A stretch of DNA of 64,000 nt from Amborella trichopoda (Eukaryota > Streptophyta > Magnoliopsida > Amborellales > Amborellaceae): contig NW_006494789.1 of the NCBI RefSeq assembly GCF_000471905.2, positions 3,893,802 through 3,957,801 of the forward strand. The letters are read 5' to 3'. Shown in pieces: positions 22,020 to 34,650 of this stretch (within the stretch, counting starts at the first letter, position 1; every line of letters starts with the position of its first letter). The notes under the pieces were generated by a model. It was not told the DNA's origin and did not search any database. It worked only from the letters and a program-made list of their open reading frames with translations. The position numbers were made by a program, and so were the translations under genes.

Positions 22020-22260
22020 TGAGATCAGAGAGGAAATAAGAAAGAAAGATGGATGAGAGGAGAGAAAAAGAGAGAGGAGGGGAGGAAAAGAGAGAGATGA
22101 GAGGAGAGAGAAAGAGAGAGAAAATAGGAGAGAGAAATGAGGGGAGGAGAGAGAAAGAGAGAGAAAATAGGAGAGAGAGAGAAAAGAGGAGGAGAGAGAA
22201 AATTACCTTATCGAAGGTTACCGGCCCTTTTCATCTCTCTTCTCTCTCTCTCTCCAAGAC
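22020..22260 (-). repeat. (GA)n/(CT)n microsatellite in LTR L4
   Basis: Purine-rich on the plus strand (GAGAGAGAAA and GAGGAGAG variants), at the same LTR position as in other copies. Confidence 0.88.
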
Positions 22261-23189
22261 GTACCCACAATTTGAACGTGAAAACTCTCAAATTTTATTG
22301 ATGTGCATTGAGTAATTAATAGTCCTTTAACAATTGTGTTTAACATGTACTTATAGAATTGGGCCCAAACATGAGTGGATGCCCAAAAACTACCTAAATT
22401 GATGATAATTACAATTTAATTGAATTAAAAGAAGTTCTAAAATTAGGTGCAAAAAGGCAGTTTTGCCCCCACCCAACAATGGGTGAAATTCCAAAACAGT
22501 CCTTGCTACTGCCTTTGAACTTGCGTGATCTTTTGTGGATGATCCGAGGTTTCTCTAGTGCCCGTTTTACCGAAAGATGATTTTTTTCTTGTAGGGCTCA
22601 GCATGGCGATCAGTTTGAAACCAACTTCGAGCCTTGGATCATGTTTTTAAGCCATGGTCACGCGACTCGAAATTTGGATGAATCTTACAAAATTCAGATC
22701 GATAGTGTGCTTGTTTTTTAATTTTTTTTTCCATGATTTCTTCATTGTATTGCACTGAGCATGCCGTCACGATCGCGTGGCAACAAACGCAACTCGATTT
22801 CGTGTCCGGACGAAGATTTTGTTGACGTGGATTTTTTGTCAAATTTTGGAAATCCAACGGTCGAAATTTACAGTAGCTTCGACACCTCCATGTGTGAAAT
22901 CCAACCGTTCATCGTACGCGACGTTCAAACCAGAGATAGCCTCGAACCTTATGCACATAATGCAATTTGTTTCACATAGATCGGGTATGCGAGCGTCGTT
23001 ATTTGGCTGCTCGAGCGAGGCATACTGCTGCTGAATTTTCTGCAACTATCTTCACGAATCATCAACTTCTGACCCATTCTGAGGCAATTATGAGACTATT
23101 GGGAATTTCACTGTATGTTAAGGCTTTATTGACTGGCGTCCTCTTTATTTCGCATCTGGATCCAAGGTGTTGAAAAATGTCTTTAAACA

Positions 23190-24780
23190 ACTTACCTCGC
23201 CCAATGTTTGTGCTTCAAGAGAAGTGAGAAGGACAACATTCGCAAAATTTCCTTCGGCTTTATTACTTTTTTCTTCTTTGCTACAGGACCACGTGAATGT
23301 CGAGGAGATTCACACAACGTTGCAGCTAGGATGCTCAGACGTTTGGATGCAATGTATAGGTCCATCTGTGGAGACTTTGGGGGGAGAAGAGACTTTTTTG
23401 AGGGATCCCATCGAAGTCCTCACCCTCAACGGACTAATTGTGATTCTAACAGCTGAGGATTTTGTATGGACCTCGTTAATCAGAATTAGACCCGTCTAAC
23501 AATCGAGTGCCGTGCTGAAGGCCATTTTTCCCATTTAGTTTGGGTTTTTATTTCCTCTGATGTTGATCCACATTTCAAGGATTTTTTTTTGTTAGTTCTG
23601 AATGGTCTACTGAAGGGCCTTTTGTCGGTGTCATCTGCGTTGTGCACCAGATATTCCTTGACGGGCAGGGTACCTCAGTTTATTGAGGTAACCGGCTTTG
23701 GGTATAACCCCTACACATTGCATTGCAGTTTCAACAATTAAGATACCTCTCTTCTTTGTCCAAGGTGACCCCTAGGGATTCAATTCTAATTGCTACATCA
23801 CAGGTCCAAAGTCATGGCTGACTTATCTTTCTTTAGGAACCTTTTAACATTTTGAAGTGTGTTAGCGACCTTGTGGGTTCTTCATGAGACGTGTATTGCC
23901 TTTTTGGAGAGTTTTCTATCTTTCGAGTCCTTTTTGTGAATAAACTCGGGCTGTCAGGATCTTTTTCTTGAAGCTCGTATTTTTGGAGTCTTGGTATTGT
24001 GACACCAGGGATCTTTTCTCTTTGAGTGTGAGCTGAAGCCACCTATTGAGGCGAACGCTGCATCAACCTGTTTATTGGTCCAGGCATCCTTTGCAAATTT
24101 TCACTTGAACTTGGAAAGCAGCGCCATAGAGACACCTTTCACCAACTTCCTTTTATTTGGAGCTCTTTTACCCATGACCTTTCGGTCATGTCTACCCTTA
24201 TTTTCCCATTTTTACTCAGTGCCCTTTTGGGTTTTCACTATGACTGGTTTTTATTTACACAACTCTTTTACTCAAGGTTTTGTGACCAAGCCCGTTCATC
24301 ATTTTTACTCATGTCGTTCCCTTGTCATGTATACACCTCAGTTATTATTATTGTTTTTTGTGAACGCGTGTTTATGGTCATGCCTTTGGGACCATGCGAA
24401 GCCTTTTAACGTCATGTGGTCAGGACATACACTACAGTTTAAGGTCATATAGCTAGACCGCGGTGTAGATGGATGGCAGTCTGTAGATGCCATGAAGTGA
24501 GTATGATGGTGATTTGACTCAGTCTTGGGGAGATGGCACGAGGCTACTTGTGAAAGATGGATGATGTATGTGTTGAAGGTGAAAAGCGGTGACCCACTAG
24601 CTGACGGTAAGTATGGGTGGCGGGATGGCTCGCCATTTTTTTGAGCATGGGTGAAACTCACTGTGGGAATGATGAATGGTAGTGAAGGGATTCACTGGGT
24701 GGTTATGAATGTGATGTGCGCACACGGACGGGTTGGTTAGGGAAGACGTGCGTGAAGATGCACATAAAGGGCGTGTGCAC
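23190..24780 (-). other. 3' UTR, non-repetitive part (element F)
   Basis: No gene. Shares sequence with 4636-6140 of element A (for example the GTTTAAGGTCATATAGCTAGACC stretch near 24437). It ends exactly where LTR L5 begins. Confidence 0.55.
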
Positions 24781-27514
24781 TGGTTAGGTACCTCGATCTC
24801 GCCTTCTAGATTTAGATGATCTGACGACACGTATAACGGGTTTCTGGACCGAGATTTGAGATCGCTCTCTCAAAACTTTGCTCCAGAATAAGGGCAAGTA
24901 TACCAACCGATGAGAGAGGAATTGAAGGCTAGTTCGGGACTTACTTGGGCTAGCTCACATAAGAACCCTCTTAGATCATGAAGAAAGCCCCCCAGTTGCT
25001 TTAGCTGGTTTGGAATCGCCTCCCTTGACTTGCAATCCTCTTGTTTTCTGCACAACACTTCTATGATTAATTTGCGAGCCAAGTAGGTCAAAGAGACCCA
25101 CCCTTGTCTCAGGGCACTATACGTTTACACGAGAGGATGATGAAGCATAACGTTCAATGGAGATAGAAAAGGAAATAAACCTGGATGAAGAGGGGAGACT
25201 AGCATGGCAACCGGGAAGTCATCGACTCGGAGTGCTAGTGAGACGGGCATGGTTCTTAGGACCAGTATGGCTGCAACAATACTTGAAACCGAGACCGATG
25301 TGGCGGTGCTAGGCTAAGCCTTCTCTCCATCAAGTGAGAAGAGAAAAGAGAATGATAAGAAGGCACGAGGCGACAGAGAGATGGGTCCGACAGCATTAGG
25401 CATTGCCGCTCACGACCGTCGAGTAGCAGTGTCGCTGCCCTTGGGCAGCACTCGACACTACTGCTCGTGGATAGAGAATGAGAAATGAACTACGGACGGT
25501 GCTAGGCATCACCGTTGGCAACAACCGTTGGCAACACAATAAGACAACACACCCCTGCACGGGCGGCAATAGTCTTTGATGAAGCGCGTGGCGATGGTTA
25601 TTCATGAAGCGCACGACGGTAATCCTTACAAGGTACACGGCGATAGGCATGGGGCGTAGGAAGAATGGTGATGAATTCCAAATATTGAAAGGAAGCTTCA
25701 CAAATAGTGATATGCATTGTCGAGGCCTTTAGTAGGCGGCGAAGATTATCGCCGTCTACTATTGACTCGCCACAGGGAAGGACCCCTGCGGGCGGCAACG
25801 GGGTTTCACCATCAGGGTTTTTCACCGAGACGCCCAAGCTACGTCTGTGGACGGCGATGAGCAATGTTGTCTACAGGCCTCACTGAACGAAAGAGATAGA
25901 AGAAAAGAAGGAGAAGAAGGCACGCACATGGCACTACCATCACCATGCACGAGCTGTGTGACCTCAGGGGAGGCATGCGCGGTACTTCCACTGCCGTGCA
26001 CGACTCCTGCGAGGAACTCAGACGGAGAAGAGCGAGAAGAGAGGGAAGAAGAAAAGAAAAAGAAGAGATAAAGTTTACCTTGACCCTAGGGGTACCGGTC
26101 AAAAGTTTTTCTCACCTCACTCTCTCTCTCAAACTTGACTCAATAATGAGAAGAAAGAGAAACTTGTATTAAGTAAAAACTCTTTCATTTGTGAATGGTT
26201 GAGTCCTTGGTGCATACAATGTCGGTACGTATATGTAGAATTTGCCCTAAACATGGGTGGATGATCAAAACTAACCCTAATTGCTGAAAATTAAGATTAA
26301 ATTAAATATAAAGAAATTAGAAAATAAGGTTCAAAATGACAAATTTACCCCTTCCTAATAAGTCGTGGAATTTCAGAACAGTCCCTGTGTTGCCCTATAA
26401 CTTGCGTGATCTTGTATGGCCAATCTGGGGTAGTTCTGATGCCTGGTTGATCATAAGATTATTGTTTTCTTGTAGGGCTCGACATGGCGATCATTTTGAT
26501 ACAAACTTCAAGCCATGGATCATGTTATTAGTGCACGATCATGTGACTTAAACTTTGAATGGAACTTGAAACTTCAAATCGATAGTGTACTCGTTCCTTG
26601 ATGTTTTTTGGTGCTTTCGTCACTGAATTACACTAGGCATGCCATTACGATTGGGGGGCAACAAACACAGCTCTATTCCGTGCTCGAACGAAGATTTTGC
26701 AACCTTGGAATTTTGGCTGGACTCTGGAATTCTGGTAATGGAATTTGCAGTCGCTTCGTCGACTTTGTGTGCGGAATCCGACCAGTCATCATGTATGGGG
26801 TTCGGGTCAGAGGTAGCCCGAGACCTTACACACACGATGGAATTGATCTCATGTCAATCATTTTCGGGAGCGACGTGATCTGGACGCTTGAGTGAAGCAC
26901 GCCGCTGTTGAATTTCTTGCACTTTCTTCACGGATCAGCAACTTCTCTCTAGCTTTTCATTGCGCTCGGGCGTCATCACGGGGTGTGCCACGACTCTCTC
27001 GTCTTGACTTGACGAACATGCTCACAAATTTTGAGCACAATCTGACTTGAAATGGGTGTGATACAAGCATCGAATGTCACTGGTTGTGACTATCCCTTCC
27101 ATGGCATAGAGTTGTAGGGTGGCCGCACGAGAATGGCGTGAGGCCCCTCTTGTTTTGCTCTTTTTCCTATAACTTCTTCTTAGAGTGTCCGTTTGGGCTA
27201 AAATTTGACCCTTGGGGGTTTTCAACTATTTCAGATCCAATCGTACTAGTCTCACAGCAATTTGAGACACCAAAAATGTAGCTCTAGTTATAGGGGCCAT
27301 TTTAGGGTGTTAGAGGGTGATTCTGCCAGAATTGTTTCTCAGTCTGCACTGCCTTTGACATATCAAAATGCAACGAAACTTGGCAGGAGAATTTCGAGAG
27401 ACCTCATGATGATTTTGGCCGATTCTAGGGCTATTTTGATACTGCTAGAATTTCCACTGTTTGCTAAGCTTTATTGAACGGGGGCCCCATGTTGATGAAA
27501 AATACCTTCCAACA
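24781..27514 (-). repeat. LTR L5, 3' LTR of element C
   Basis: 2734 bp. It begins TGGTTAGGTACC at 24781 and ends AATACCTTCCAACA at 27514. It lacks the long hairpin array but has single stem-loops, for example ACGGTG, CTAGGCAT, CACCGT at about 25496-25515. A short A/G-rich tract (25880-26070) takes the place of the microsatellite. The adjacent 5 bp on the left are TGCAC; the matching right flank is deleted. Confidence 0.85.
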
Positions 27515-27924
27515 GCATGCCCTACCAGATGTTGTGCTTCGAGAGAATCGACAAGTACATTCATTTAGGAATTTTGAGGGATCTTGTCGAAGTCCTCACC
27601 GTCAAGGGACTTTTAGGTCTTTTTTTAAGACCAAATGCTATGAACCTTTAGTCGGCATTGTTCGCTGCTACACCAGATTTGCTTTTGATGCTCAGGGTAT
27701 CTCTATAGGTCTCATCTAGAGGGGTCTAGTAGGGGCTTCTGACACATCTCGAAAGTCTGGTCTTATGTAGGCTAGGGGGTTTTGGCGAGATGTACCTTGA
27801 AGCTTGTGGCAGGTTAGACCCTAGCTTCGTCAGCTTCTTGCCCTTGTGATGGTCCATAGATTTTTTGAAGGGATCTTTTAGTCATCGTCCTTACCCTCAA
27901 GGACTCTTGTTGTTTGAACTGGGG
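27515..27924 (-). other. 3' UTR, non-repetitive part (element C)
   Basis: No coding region. Starts with the candidate polypurine tract position (reverse strand GGTAGGGCATGC next to the LTR) and shows patchy similarity to 4636-5000. Confidence 0.45.
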
Positions 27925-28235
27925 AGATCTTATGCAGCTCTCACTCCCAGATGAGCCATGTTGAAATGTGGGGGATCTTATGTGCTTCTCACCCCCTGAT
28001 GAGGCATGATTGTTGAGAGATCTTATGTGGCTCTCACTCCCTGATGAGTCATGTTGAAAGGTGGTGGATCTTATGCGGCTCTCACCCCCTGATGAGCCAT
28101 GATTGCTGAGAGATCTTATGTGGCTCTCACTCCCTGGCGAGCCATGTCATGGGGGATCTTATGCGGCTCTCACTCCCTGATGAGCCATGTCATTGGGAGA
28201 TCTTATGCGCTCACTCCCTGATGAGCCATCTGGCA
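27925..28235. repeat. 41-48 bp tandem repeat unique to element C
   Basis: Seven or so units with core GGGGATCTTATGCGGCTCTC followed by ACTCCCTGATGAGCCATG. GGCTC and GAGCC in each unit are complementary and 12 nt apart, so each unit could fold. Period shrinks from 48 to 41 bp along the array. Confidence 0.85.
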
Positions 28236-29129
28236 TGCGACTGGATGCTGGCTTTTGAGGATTTTAGGTAGACCTCATTAGCATCGTGACTGTTTGGAAA
28301 TTAAATGTCGGCTAGGGTGGTAGTCGTGCCTCAGCCTGTCTTGTCGATCCAAGTGCCCTTTTATGGGCTTTCACTTGAACAGGGGAAGTGGCGCTGTGAA
28401 AATGTTCTTCACCAACTTATGTTATTTCTGGGCTCTTTTACCCATGACATGCGGTCATTTCCACCCTTTTCATCTGTTTTTGCTCACAATGTCCTTTCAA
28501 GGTTTTCACCGTGCTTGGATTTTGTTTTTTCATGGAACTCTCTTACTCATGGTTTAGTGACCATGCCCGTCTGTCATTTTTACTCATGGCATTCCCTTGT
28601 CTAGGTGTATACCATGCCTATTTTTTCATGTGAAGGCTTATTTAGAGTCGTGCTTTCAAGACCTGTGTGAAACCTTTTAACGTCATACTGTCAGGATGTG
28701 CACCATAGTTTAGGGTCATACAGCTAAACCGTAGCGGAGGTGAATGGAAGTTTGTGGAAGCCATAGAGTGAGTTTGGTGATGACTTTGACTCACATGGGA
28801 AGATGTCATGAAGTTGCCTTGTGAAGAGTTGATGATGGGTGGATGGATGGTGGGTGAGCAATGTTGACCCACTAGTGACGGTGAGTTTGGCTCGCGGATG
28901 GGTTCACCTTTTCTTGAGCATGGGTAAGACCCACTAGGGTAAAAGATGATAATGATGGTGAAGGTGGTGCACGCACGAATGGGCCGGTTAGGGAAGGCGT
29001 GCGTGAAGATACACATAAAGGATGTATGCGCGTATGTAGACTCACCAGGTAGGAAATGGAGGAGGTGTGCACACACGAACTAGTCGGTTAAGGAAGACGT
29101 GCATGAAGATGCACGTAACGGTGTGTGGG
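28236..29129 (-). other. 3' UTR between repeats (element C)
   Basis: No gene. Resembles 5200-6150 of element A and 24000-24780 of element F. It contains an internal duplication of GTGCACACACGAAC-type sequence at about 28968 and 29068. Confidence 0.5.
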
Positions 29130-30200
29130 GGCATCTTTAAGGTCATGCCTTCTGGACCTAGGCAAAGCAGTTTAACGTCTTGCGGCCAGAACGAGCACTA
29201 TGGTTTAAGGTCATATAGCGTGGACTGTGGTTATGCAATTTAAAGTCATGCAATTAGGACAATGCAGTTTAAGGTCGTGCAAGGAGACCTCAGCTACCGT
29301 TCAAGGTCAAATAGTTTGGATCATGGCTGTGCAGTTTAAGGTCATGCAGCATGGACCATGCAGTTTAAGGTCGTGCAACTAGACCACTGCTATAGTTTAA
29401 GGTCATATATTTCGAACCGTGGTTGTGCAGTTTAAGGTCATGCAACATGGACCAATGTGTGGGTCGTCATGTGGGTAAAGCTACGTATGAGATGAGTTGT
29501 GGATAGCAATTTGACTCCCTGGGGATAAAGATAGTTAAGGCTATACACAAGAGAGAGGTTTAGAGAGAGATGAAGGCACCCGAGGAGTGGCAGACAGATG
29601 TGACCTCACTGGGGATTAGGAGAGCCAGTGTGACCTCTTGGGGGTAAGGAGCAATTGAATGCATGTTGCTCTGCTGAGGATGACAGGCCAGAGCACCAAT
29701 GAACCTCATGAGGATTGAGAGGATAAGAAGGGCCCTACTCCCTGGGGATAGTGGGTTGTAGTAAGATGTGACTCTCACTGAGGGGTTGGTGTGAAACAAA
29801 CCCATCAGGGGCTTAAAGGGGTAGGTATTACTCTTGCATACATCTAACTGCACTGAGGATGTAGATGAAATACCCCTTTAGTGAGGAGATGGTCTATCTC
29901 TCAATTGGAGTTGTGCGTATGGACCATTTGTCCTGTCGTGCGTTACAGTTTTAAGGTCTTTTAGCTCTGACCATGGCTATGTAGTTTAAAGTCATGCACA
30001 TAGGATCGTGTAGTTTAAGGTCAGGCAACTAGACCTTCGCTACAACTTAAGGTCATATAGTTCAGACCATGGTCATACAGTTTTGAGTCATGCGACAAGG
30101 ACTACATAGTTTAAGGTCGTGCAACTAGACCACCGCTATAGGTTAAGGTCATGTAGCTCGGACCGTGCAGTTAGGGTCGTGCATATGGACCGTGGCAAGG
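29130..30200. repeat. TR1 and GACTCC-type repeats (element C 3' UTR)
   Basis: Two blocks of the GTTTAAGGTCATGCA repeat (about 29130-29470 and 29930-30200) flank a block of degenerate GACCTCACTGGGGATTAGG-like repeats (29490-29900). The units are more diverged than in A or B. No coding region. Confidence 0.7.
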
Positions 30201-30359
30201 TGAGGGAATTTGACTCCATGAGGAATAGAGCCATCACCAGAGCCTAGACTCCCTGAGGAGTGAGGCTATGGTGCAAGGGATGAACTTCTTGGGAGTACAG
30301 AACGATTGTCCAACTGAGAGTTCTATGGCATGTGTGTGGCACTAAGTGTCAGATGGCAC

Positions 30360-30670
30360 ACATGACGTTAGGCCCCTAAGCAAAGCATGCAGCAGTGGCC
30401 CTTGGCAAAACGCGCGGCAATAATTCTTTCAACGAGGCCTGTGGTGATGGCCCCTAACAAAGGCACCCGACGGTGACCTTTTGACGAGGGCCCGGGTGAT
30501 GTCCCTTGATGAGAGCGTGCGACGATGGCCCTTGACGAAGGAGCATGGTGATGGCCTTTTGACGAAGGCGTGTGATGATGGCCTTTTGACAAAGGAGCAC
30601 GGCGATGGCCCTTGACAAACGCAAGCGACGATGGTCTTTTGACAAAGGCACATGAGAAGGCCCTCTTGGG
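30360..30670. repeat. 27-30 bp GATGGCCCTTGACGAAGG repeat (element C)
   Basis: About ten units with core GATGGCCTTTTGACGAAGGC. It occupies the place, just upstream of the PMD promoter, where A, B and F carry the GGCGCTGG-type TR2, but the unit sequence is different. Minus-strand frames across it are repeat artefacts. Confidence 0.8.
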
Positions 30671-30771
30671 TCTCGAGCTCTACCCGCCCCGGCCTGATCT
30701 TACTGCCGCCAAGAACTGGGGACTGGAGCATCATTTTGGGTTTATCAAGGGCTGTTTGCAACACTGCTGGG

Positions 30772-31733
30772 TATAAAAGGGGAAAAACTCGACTTTATTA
30801 TTTTACCGAAGGGTAAAACAGTAGAAGGGTTTTTAAAGAGAGAGAGTCAAAGCTTTTGGAGAAGGTTTTCTTGCGAGAACTTCCCGACCAAAATTTTGCA
30901 TAAACAGGTGGTTATGAGCTTTTTTGGCGAGTTTTAGGACGTCACAAATCTTCGTGTTGTGATTGCGAACCTTTTCGGGATCGAGGCTTCCAGAGCAAGG
31001 AACATGGCTTCTTGGGGGCCTTAAAAGGATTTGCAGTGGTGCTTTGCCAGGGTTTTGGACGCTTCTCCAGTCAGTCTGCTGCTGAAGGGGAGATTATACC
31101 AAGTTTAGAGGGCTCTGTTGGTCCTCTGGTTATTGGAGGAGGAGAAGGGGGGGCTGCACTGAGCTCACTGGAAACTTAGTAGAATTTCGGTGAGTCTTGG
31201 TGAATCGCTGAAGTGTAGAAGCAGGGAGAAGGGAGATCCGCAGGGTCTTAGGGAAGCTTTTGGGGATTTCTGGTGGTCTTCTGCTAACTCTGGTAATGAG
31301 TGGAAGGCAGACCAGGGTTTTCTAGGTGAACAAGAGTGGATTCTCGGTGTGGAGGGGAAACGCCAGTGGGAACCCGAAGGGTTGGGGGACCGTAACGGTC
31401 GAAGAGTCGAAGGGTCGTGGGATGGCTAACGGTCGTCCTCCGCATGCGCGGTGATAGGCCACGCGTTAAGTGTCAGGTGGCATGCCCAGATTTCAAGGGA
31501 TGCACGTGCAACGTGTGCTGACAGCTATAGCGAGACATTAATAAGCCTTGGTCGTGGCACGACAATAGCCCTCGGTTGATTGCGAGGCGGCGATACCATC
31601 CTGGTGGTAGACGGCGATAGTCCTGCCCTTTTTTACGAGATGACAATAGCATCTCAATGGATAGACAACAATATTCTTGCCCTAGTGAGCGCAGTTTCTT
31701 CATGGTCACTTAGCATCCTCTGCTTTTGTCCTA
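30772..31733 (+). promoter_or_regulatory. PMD promoter (TATA) and 5' UTR (element C)
   Basis: TATAAAAGG at 30772-30780 faces the PMD start codon at 31734. Element F has TATATAAGG at 63042 about 870 bp before its PMD start. The promoter directs transcription opposite to the element's own gag-pro strand. The leader contains degenerate repeats (about 31540-31690, GACAATAGCCCTC type) and G-rich stretches. I see no conserved upstream ORF. Confidence 0.6.
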
Positions 31734-32218
31734 ATGGTCGAATCTTCAGGGGCCATTCTAGACGTGAAGGACCTCCCGCGAGAAGGAGATCTTGGTACTG
31801 ATGCATTCACACCGGTGAAAACTTGGGGAGAGGTGAGCCAATATGGCTCACTGAAGCTTTGTGTGAACCAAGGTGGCCTTTGAGGATCACCTTTGTGTGC
31901 GCCCTTGTTTAGTTGGTGACGAGGGAAGATAATGATGGAAATGTGAGTATCGAGGAGGGGGTAGGCCTCCTACATTGCCTACATTGCAACATAGTCTAAT
32001 GCAAGCTTGTCAACTCTAAGAAAGCGGATGTTGGAAACGTCGTGCATGAAGTGGTCATCTTCTGGTCTGCGGGTACAAGGGGAACACCAGTACCTAAAGG
32101 GGTACTCCTCATGGACAGTGAAAGTACTATGGCATTCCAGGGATACTTTGAGATAGGCTTCCTTGGTGGCTGCCTTCTAGTGCTTAGTGGGCTATTACGA
32201 CTGTTGGTCAAACACAGT
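31734..32218 (+). pseudogene. PMD gene, N-terminal part (element C)
   Basis: Starts at ATG 31734. The first ~25 residues parallel the start of the PMD gene in element F (63913): both read M, about 10 variable residues, then VKDLPREGDLGT or VKNLPRGGEVGT. Several stops follow. The segment from about 32117 (ESTMAFQGYFEIGFLG..., then LVLSGLLRLLVKHS) reads as the first helices of the plant mobile domain. At 32218 the gene is interrupted by element D, and it resumes at 48319. Transcription would be antisense to gag-pro of element C. Chosen start: the ATG shared with element F. Confidence 0.65.
32214..32218. repeat. Target site duplication, left (element D)
   Basis: ACAGT immediately before the TG of L6. 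The sequence right after L7 is ACGGT (48319-48323), one mismatch. Five-bp duplications are normal for Ty3/gypsy integration. Confidence 0.65.
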
Positions 32219-33639
32219 TGTTTGAACATATTTTTTATCACCTTAGTCCCTGGTAGGAAGCAGGTCAATAAAGACTACAAAACAGTGGAAAAATCTCGAA
32301 AGTCTTAGTATGGCCCCAGAATTGTTCAAGATCGTGATCAACACTTCAAAAGACCACCTGTCAAGTTTCATCACGATCAGACATGTCTAAGGCAATGAAC
32401 ACAAAGAAACCACTTTCGAAAAACTGGCCCCTCGCACTCAAAAACGGACCCTACAATTAGAGCTACATTTTTTGTGTCTCAAAGCCCTGTGGGACTACCG
32501 CCATTGGATATGGCACGGTCGAAAACCCTTATGGGCCAAGTTTTGGCTTAACCAGACACTCTAGAACAAAGATATGAAAAAAACATTGAAACAAGAGAGG
32601 TCGCACACTACTCCTGTATGGCTTCACTGCACCAAAACACCATTAAAGGTGGTTGTTTTTACAGTCACAGGCAGTCACTTTCAGCGCCCGTAACTCACTC
32701 ATTCCACATGCGATCACTCCCAAATTTGGTGAGCGTATTTGTATCATCAAGACGAACAATTTAATATGTGGCACACCCCATGACGATATCCGAGCAGGGA
32801 GAAAAACTAAAGAGAAGTTGCTGATCCATGAAGAAGTTGCCGAAATTCAGCAGTGACACACCTCACTCGATGAACCAAATCATGACGCTCGCAAAACAGA
32901 TCGACGCAAAACCAATTCCATTGTGTGTGTAAGGTTCAGGGCTATCATTAGACCGAACCACGTACATGATGGATAGTCAGATTTCATGCACGAAGTCGAC
33001 GAAGTAATTGAAATTTTTGCTGCCAGATTTCAGATTCCGACCAAAACTCAAAAGTTGCGAAATCTTTCTTTGAGCTTCAAGTCACGTTATGATTATTGCC
33101 CCTCAATCGTAATGACATGCTTAGTATGCTACGATGAAGAAATCACAGAAAAATATTAAGGAAAGACCGCACTATCTATCCGAAGTTTCCAAGATTCAAA
33201 CAAATTTCAAGTCACGTGATCATGACTGAAAAACATGATTCATGGCTCGAAGTTGGTATCAAAACAATCGCCATGTCAAGACCTACATGAAAACAATAAT
33301 CTTTTAATCGAACAAGCATCAGAACAACCCTGGGTCAGCCACAGAAGATCACGCAAGTTCTCGAACAGCCACAAGTACTGTTTTGTAATTCCACACATTG
33401 TTGGGCAGGAGCAAAACATTCCTTTTGCACCTGTTTTAAGAATTTCTTTAATTTAATTAAATCTTAATTTTCAACAATTAAGTCTAATTTTGATCAATCC
33501 ACCCATGTTTGGGCACAACTCTATCTAAACAAGCACTGCCTCATTGTAAAGATACACGCCCACCCCCAAAAAGAACCTTAACCTTCAATTGATTTTTGAG
33601 AAGATCGAATAGAAATTTTGATTCCTTGCTTGAGCCTGT

Positions 33640-33830
33640 GAGTACGTCTTGGAGAGAGAGGAGAGAGAAGAAACGGGCTGATACCCTTCAGATAGGCAAC
33701 TGTCTCTCTCCTCCTCTCTCTCCTTTTCTTCTCTCTTTCTCTCTCTTCTTTCTCTCTATTCCCTCTCTCTCTTTCTCTCTCTTCTTGCTCTTTATTCTCT
33801 CTTTTTCTCTCTTCTTCTTTCTTCGTCTAC
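33640..33830 (+). repeat. (CT)n microsatellite in LTR L6
   Basis: Follows the conserved GTACGTCTTGGAGAGAG stretch that also precedes the tract in L1, L3, L7 and L8. Confidence 0.88.
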
Positions 33831-34650
33831 AAGTCGACGAGACTTAGCACCGGTTGGCTTTCTCTCTATTCTTCTATCAGTCGGTGAGACCTAGCGCCGA
33901 TTGATCTTCTTTCTCTTTTTCTATCAGTCGGTGAGACTTAGTGCCGGTTGGTTTCCTCTCACTTTCTTTGTCAGTCGGTGAGACTTAGCACCGATTGGTC
34001 TCCTCTCTCTTCGTCTGTCAGCCAGTGAGACCAAGCATCAGTTGGTTTTCTCTCTCTCCCTCTATCAGTCGGCGAGACCTAGCGCCGGTTGGTCTCCTCT
34101 CCCTTGGTCTATCAGTCGGCAAGACTTAGCCCCAGTTGGTTTCCTCTCTCTTCTTCTACTAGTCGGTTAAGCCTAGCGTCGGTTGTCTTTTCTCTATCTA
34201 ACCAGTTGGTTAGGCCTAGTACTGGTTGTCTTTTCTCTCTCTACCAGTCGATTAGGCTTAACACCGATTGGTCTTCTCTCTCTTCTTCTACCACTCGGTG
34301 AAGCCTAGCACCGGTTGTCTTTTCTCTCTACCATGCGGCGACCCCTAGCGCTGGTTGGTCTTCTCTCTCTTCTATCAGCTAGTGAGGCTAAATGTCAGTT
34401 GTCTTTTCTCTCTTTACCAGTCAGCGAGGCCTAGCGCCAGTTGGTCTTCTCCCTCTTCTTTTATCGGTTAGCGAGACCTAACACCAACTGGTTTTCCCTC
34501 TCTTCTTCTATCAGTTGGCGAGACTAAGCGCCAGTTGGCTTCTTTCCTTTCTTCTCATTTAATAAGTCGGTGAAGCCTAGCGTCAACTGCTCCCTCTCTC
34601 TCCCATCTCCTGAAACAGTCGGTGATATCTAGCACCGACCACATCTCCTC
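33830..34650 (+). repeat. Hairpin minisatellite array in LTR L6
   Basis: About 17 units of about 47 bp, core CAGTCGGTGAGACCTAGCGC then CGATTG or CGGTTGG and a CTCTCTCTTC spacer. Arms CAGTCGGTG and CGCCGATTG pair at all nine positions if G-U is allowed. Same subtype as L1 and L7. Confidence 0.85.

Larger units (their letters stand above)
20510..23189 (-). repeat. LTR L4 (element F)
   Basis: About 2680 bp. The CA end is mutated (reverse of TGCTTAGGTACC at 20510). The TG end is at 23189, where the reverse strand reads TGTTTAAAGACATTT. The TATA position (about 22350) has decayed to TTATAG. Its tandem array differs from that of the other LTRs. Confidence 0.8.
20510..24780 (-). mobile_element. Element F, 3' portion (LTR L4 and 3' UTR)
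   Basis: Minus-oriented 3' LTR (20510-23189) followed by its 3' UTR up to 24780, where element C's LTR begins. The missing remainder (tandem repeats, PMD promoter and PMD start) appears to resume at 61918 beyond element C. The left flank is ATCTA. Confidence 0.65.

Noticed and set aside
27925-28235. CRISPR-like regular array
   Set aside because: Units are contiguous tandem repeats without unique spacers, in plant retrotransposon DNA.
33610-33670. Splice donor in the LTR leader (GTGAGTACGTC)
   Set aside because: The GT is not kept in all LTR copies (L8 and others differ), and no matching acceptor could be supported.
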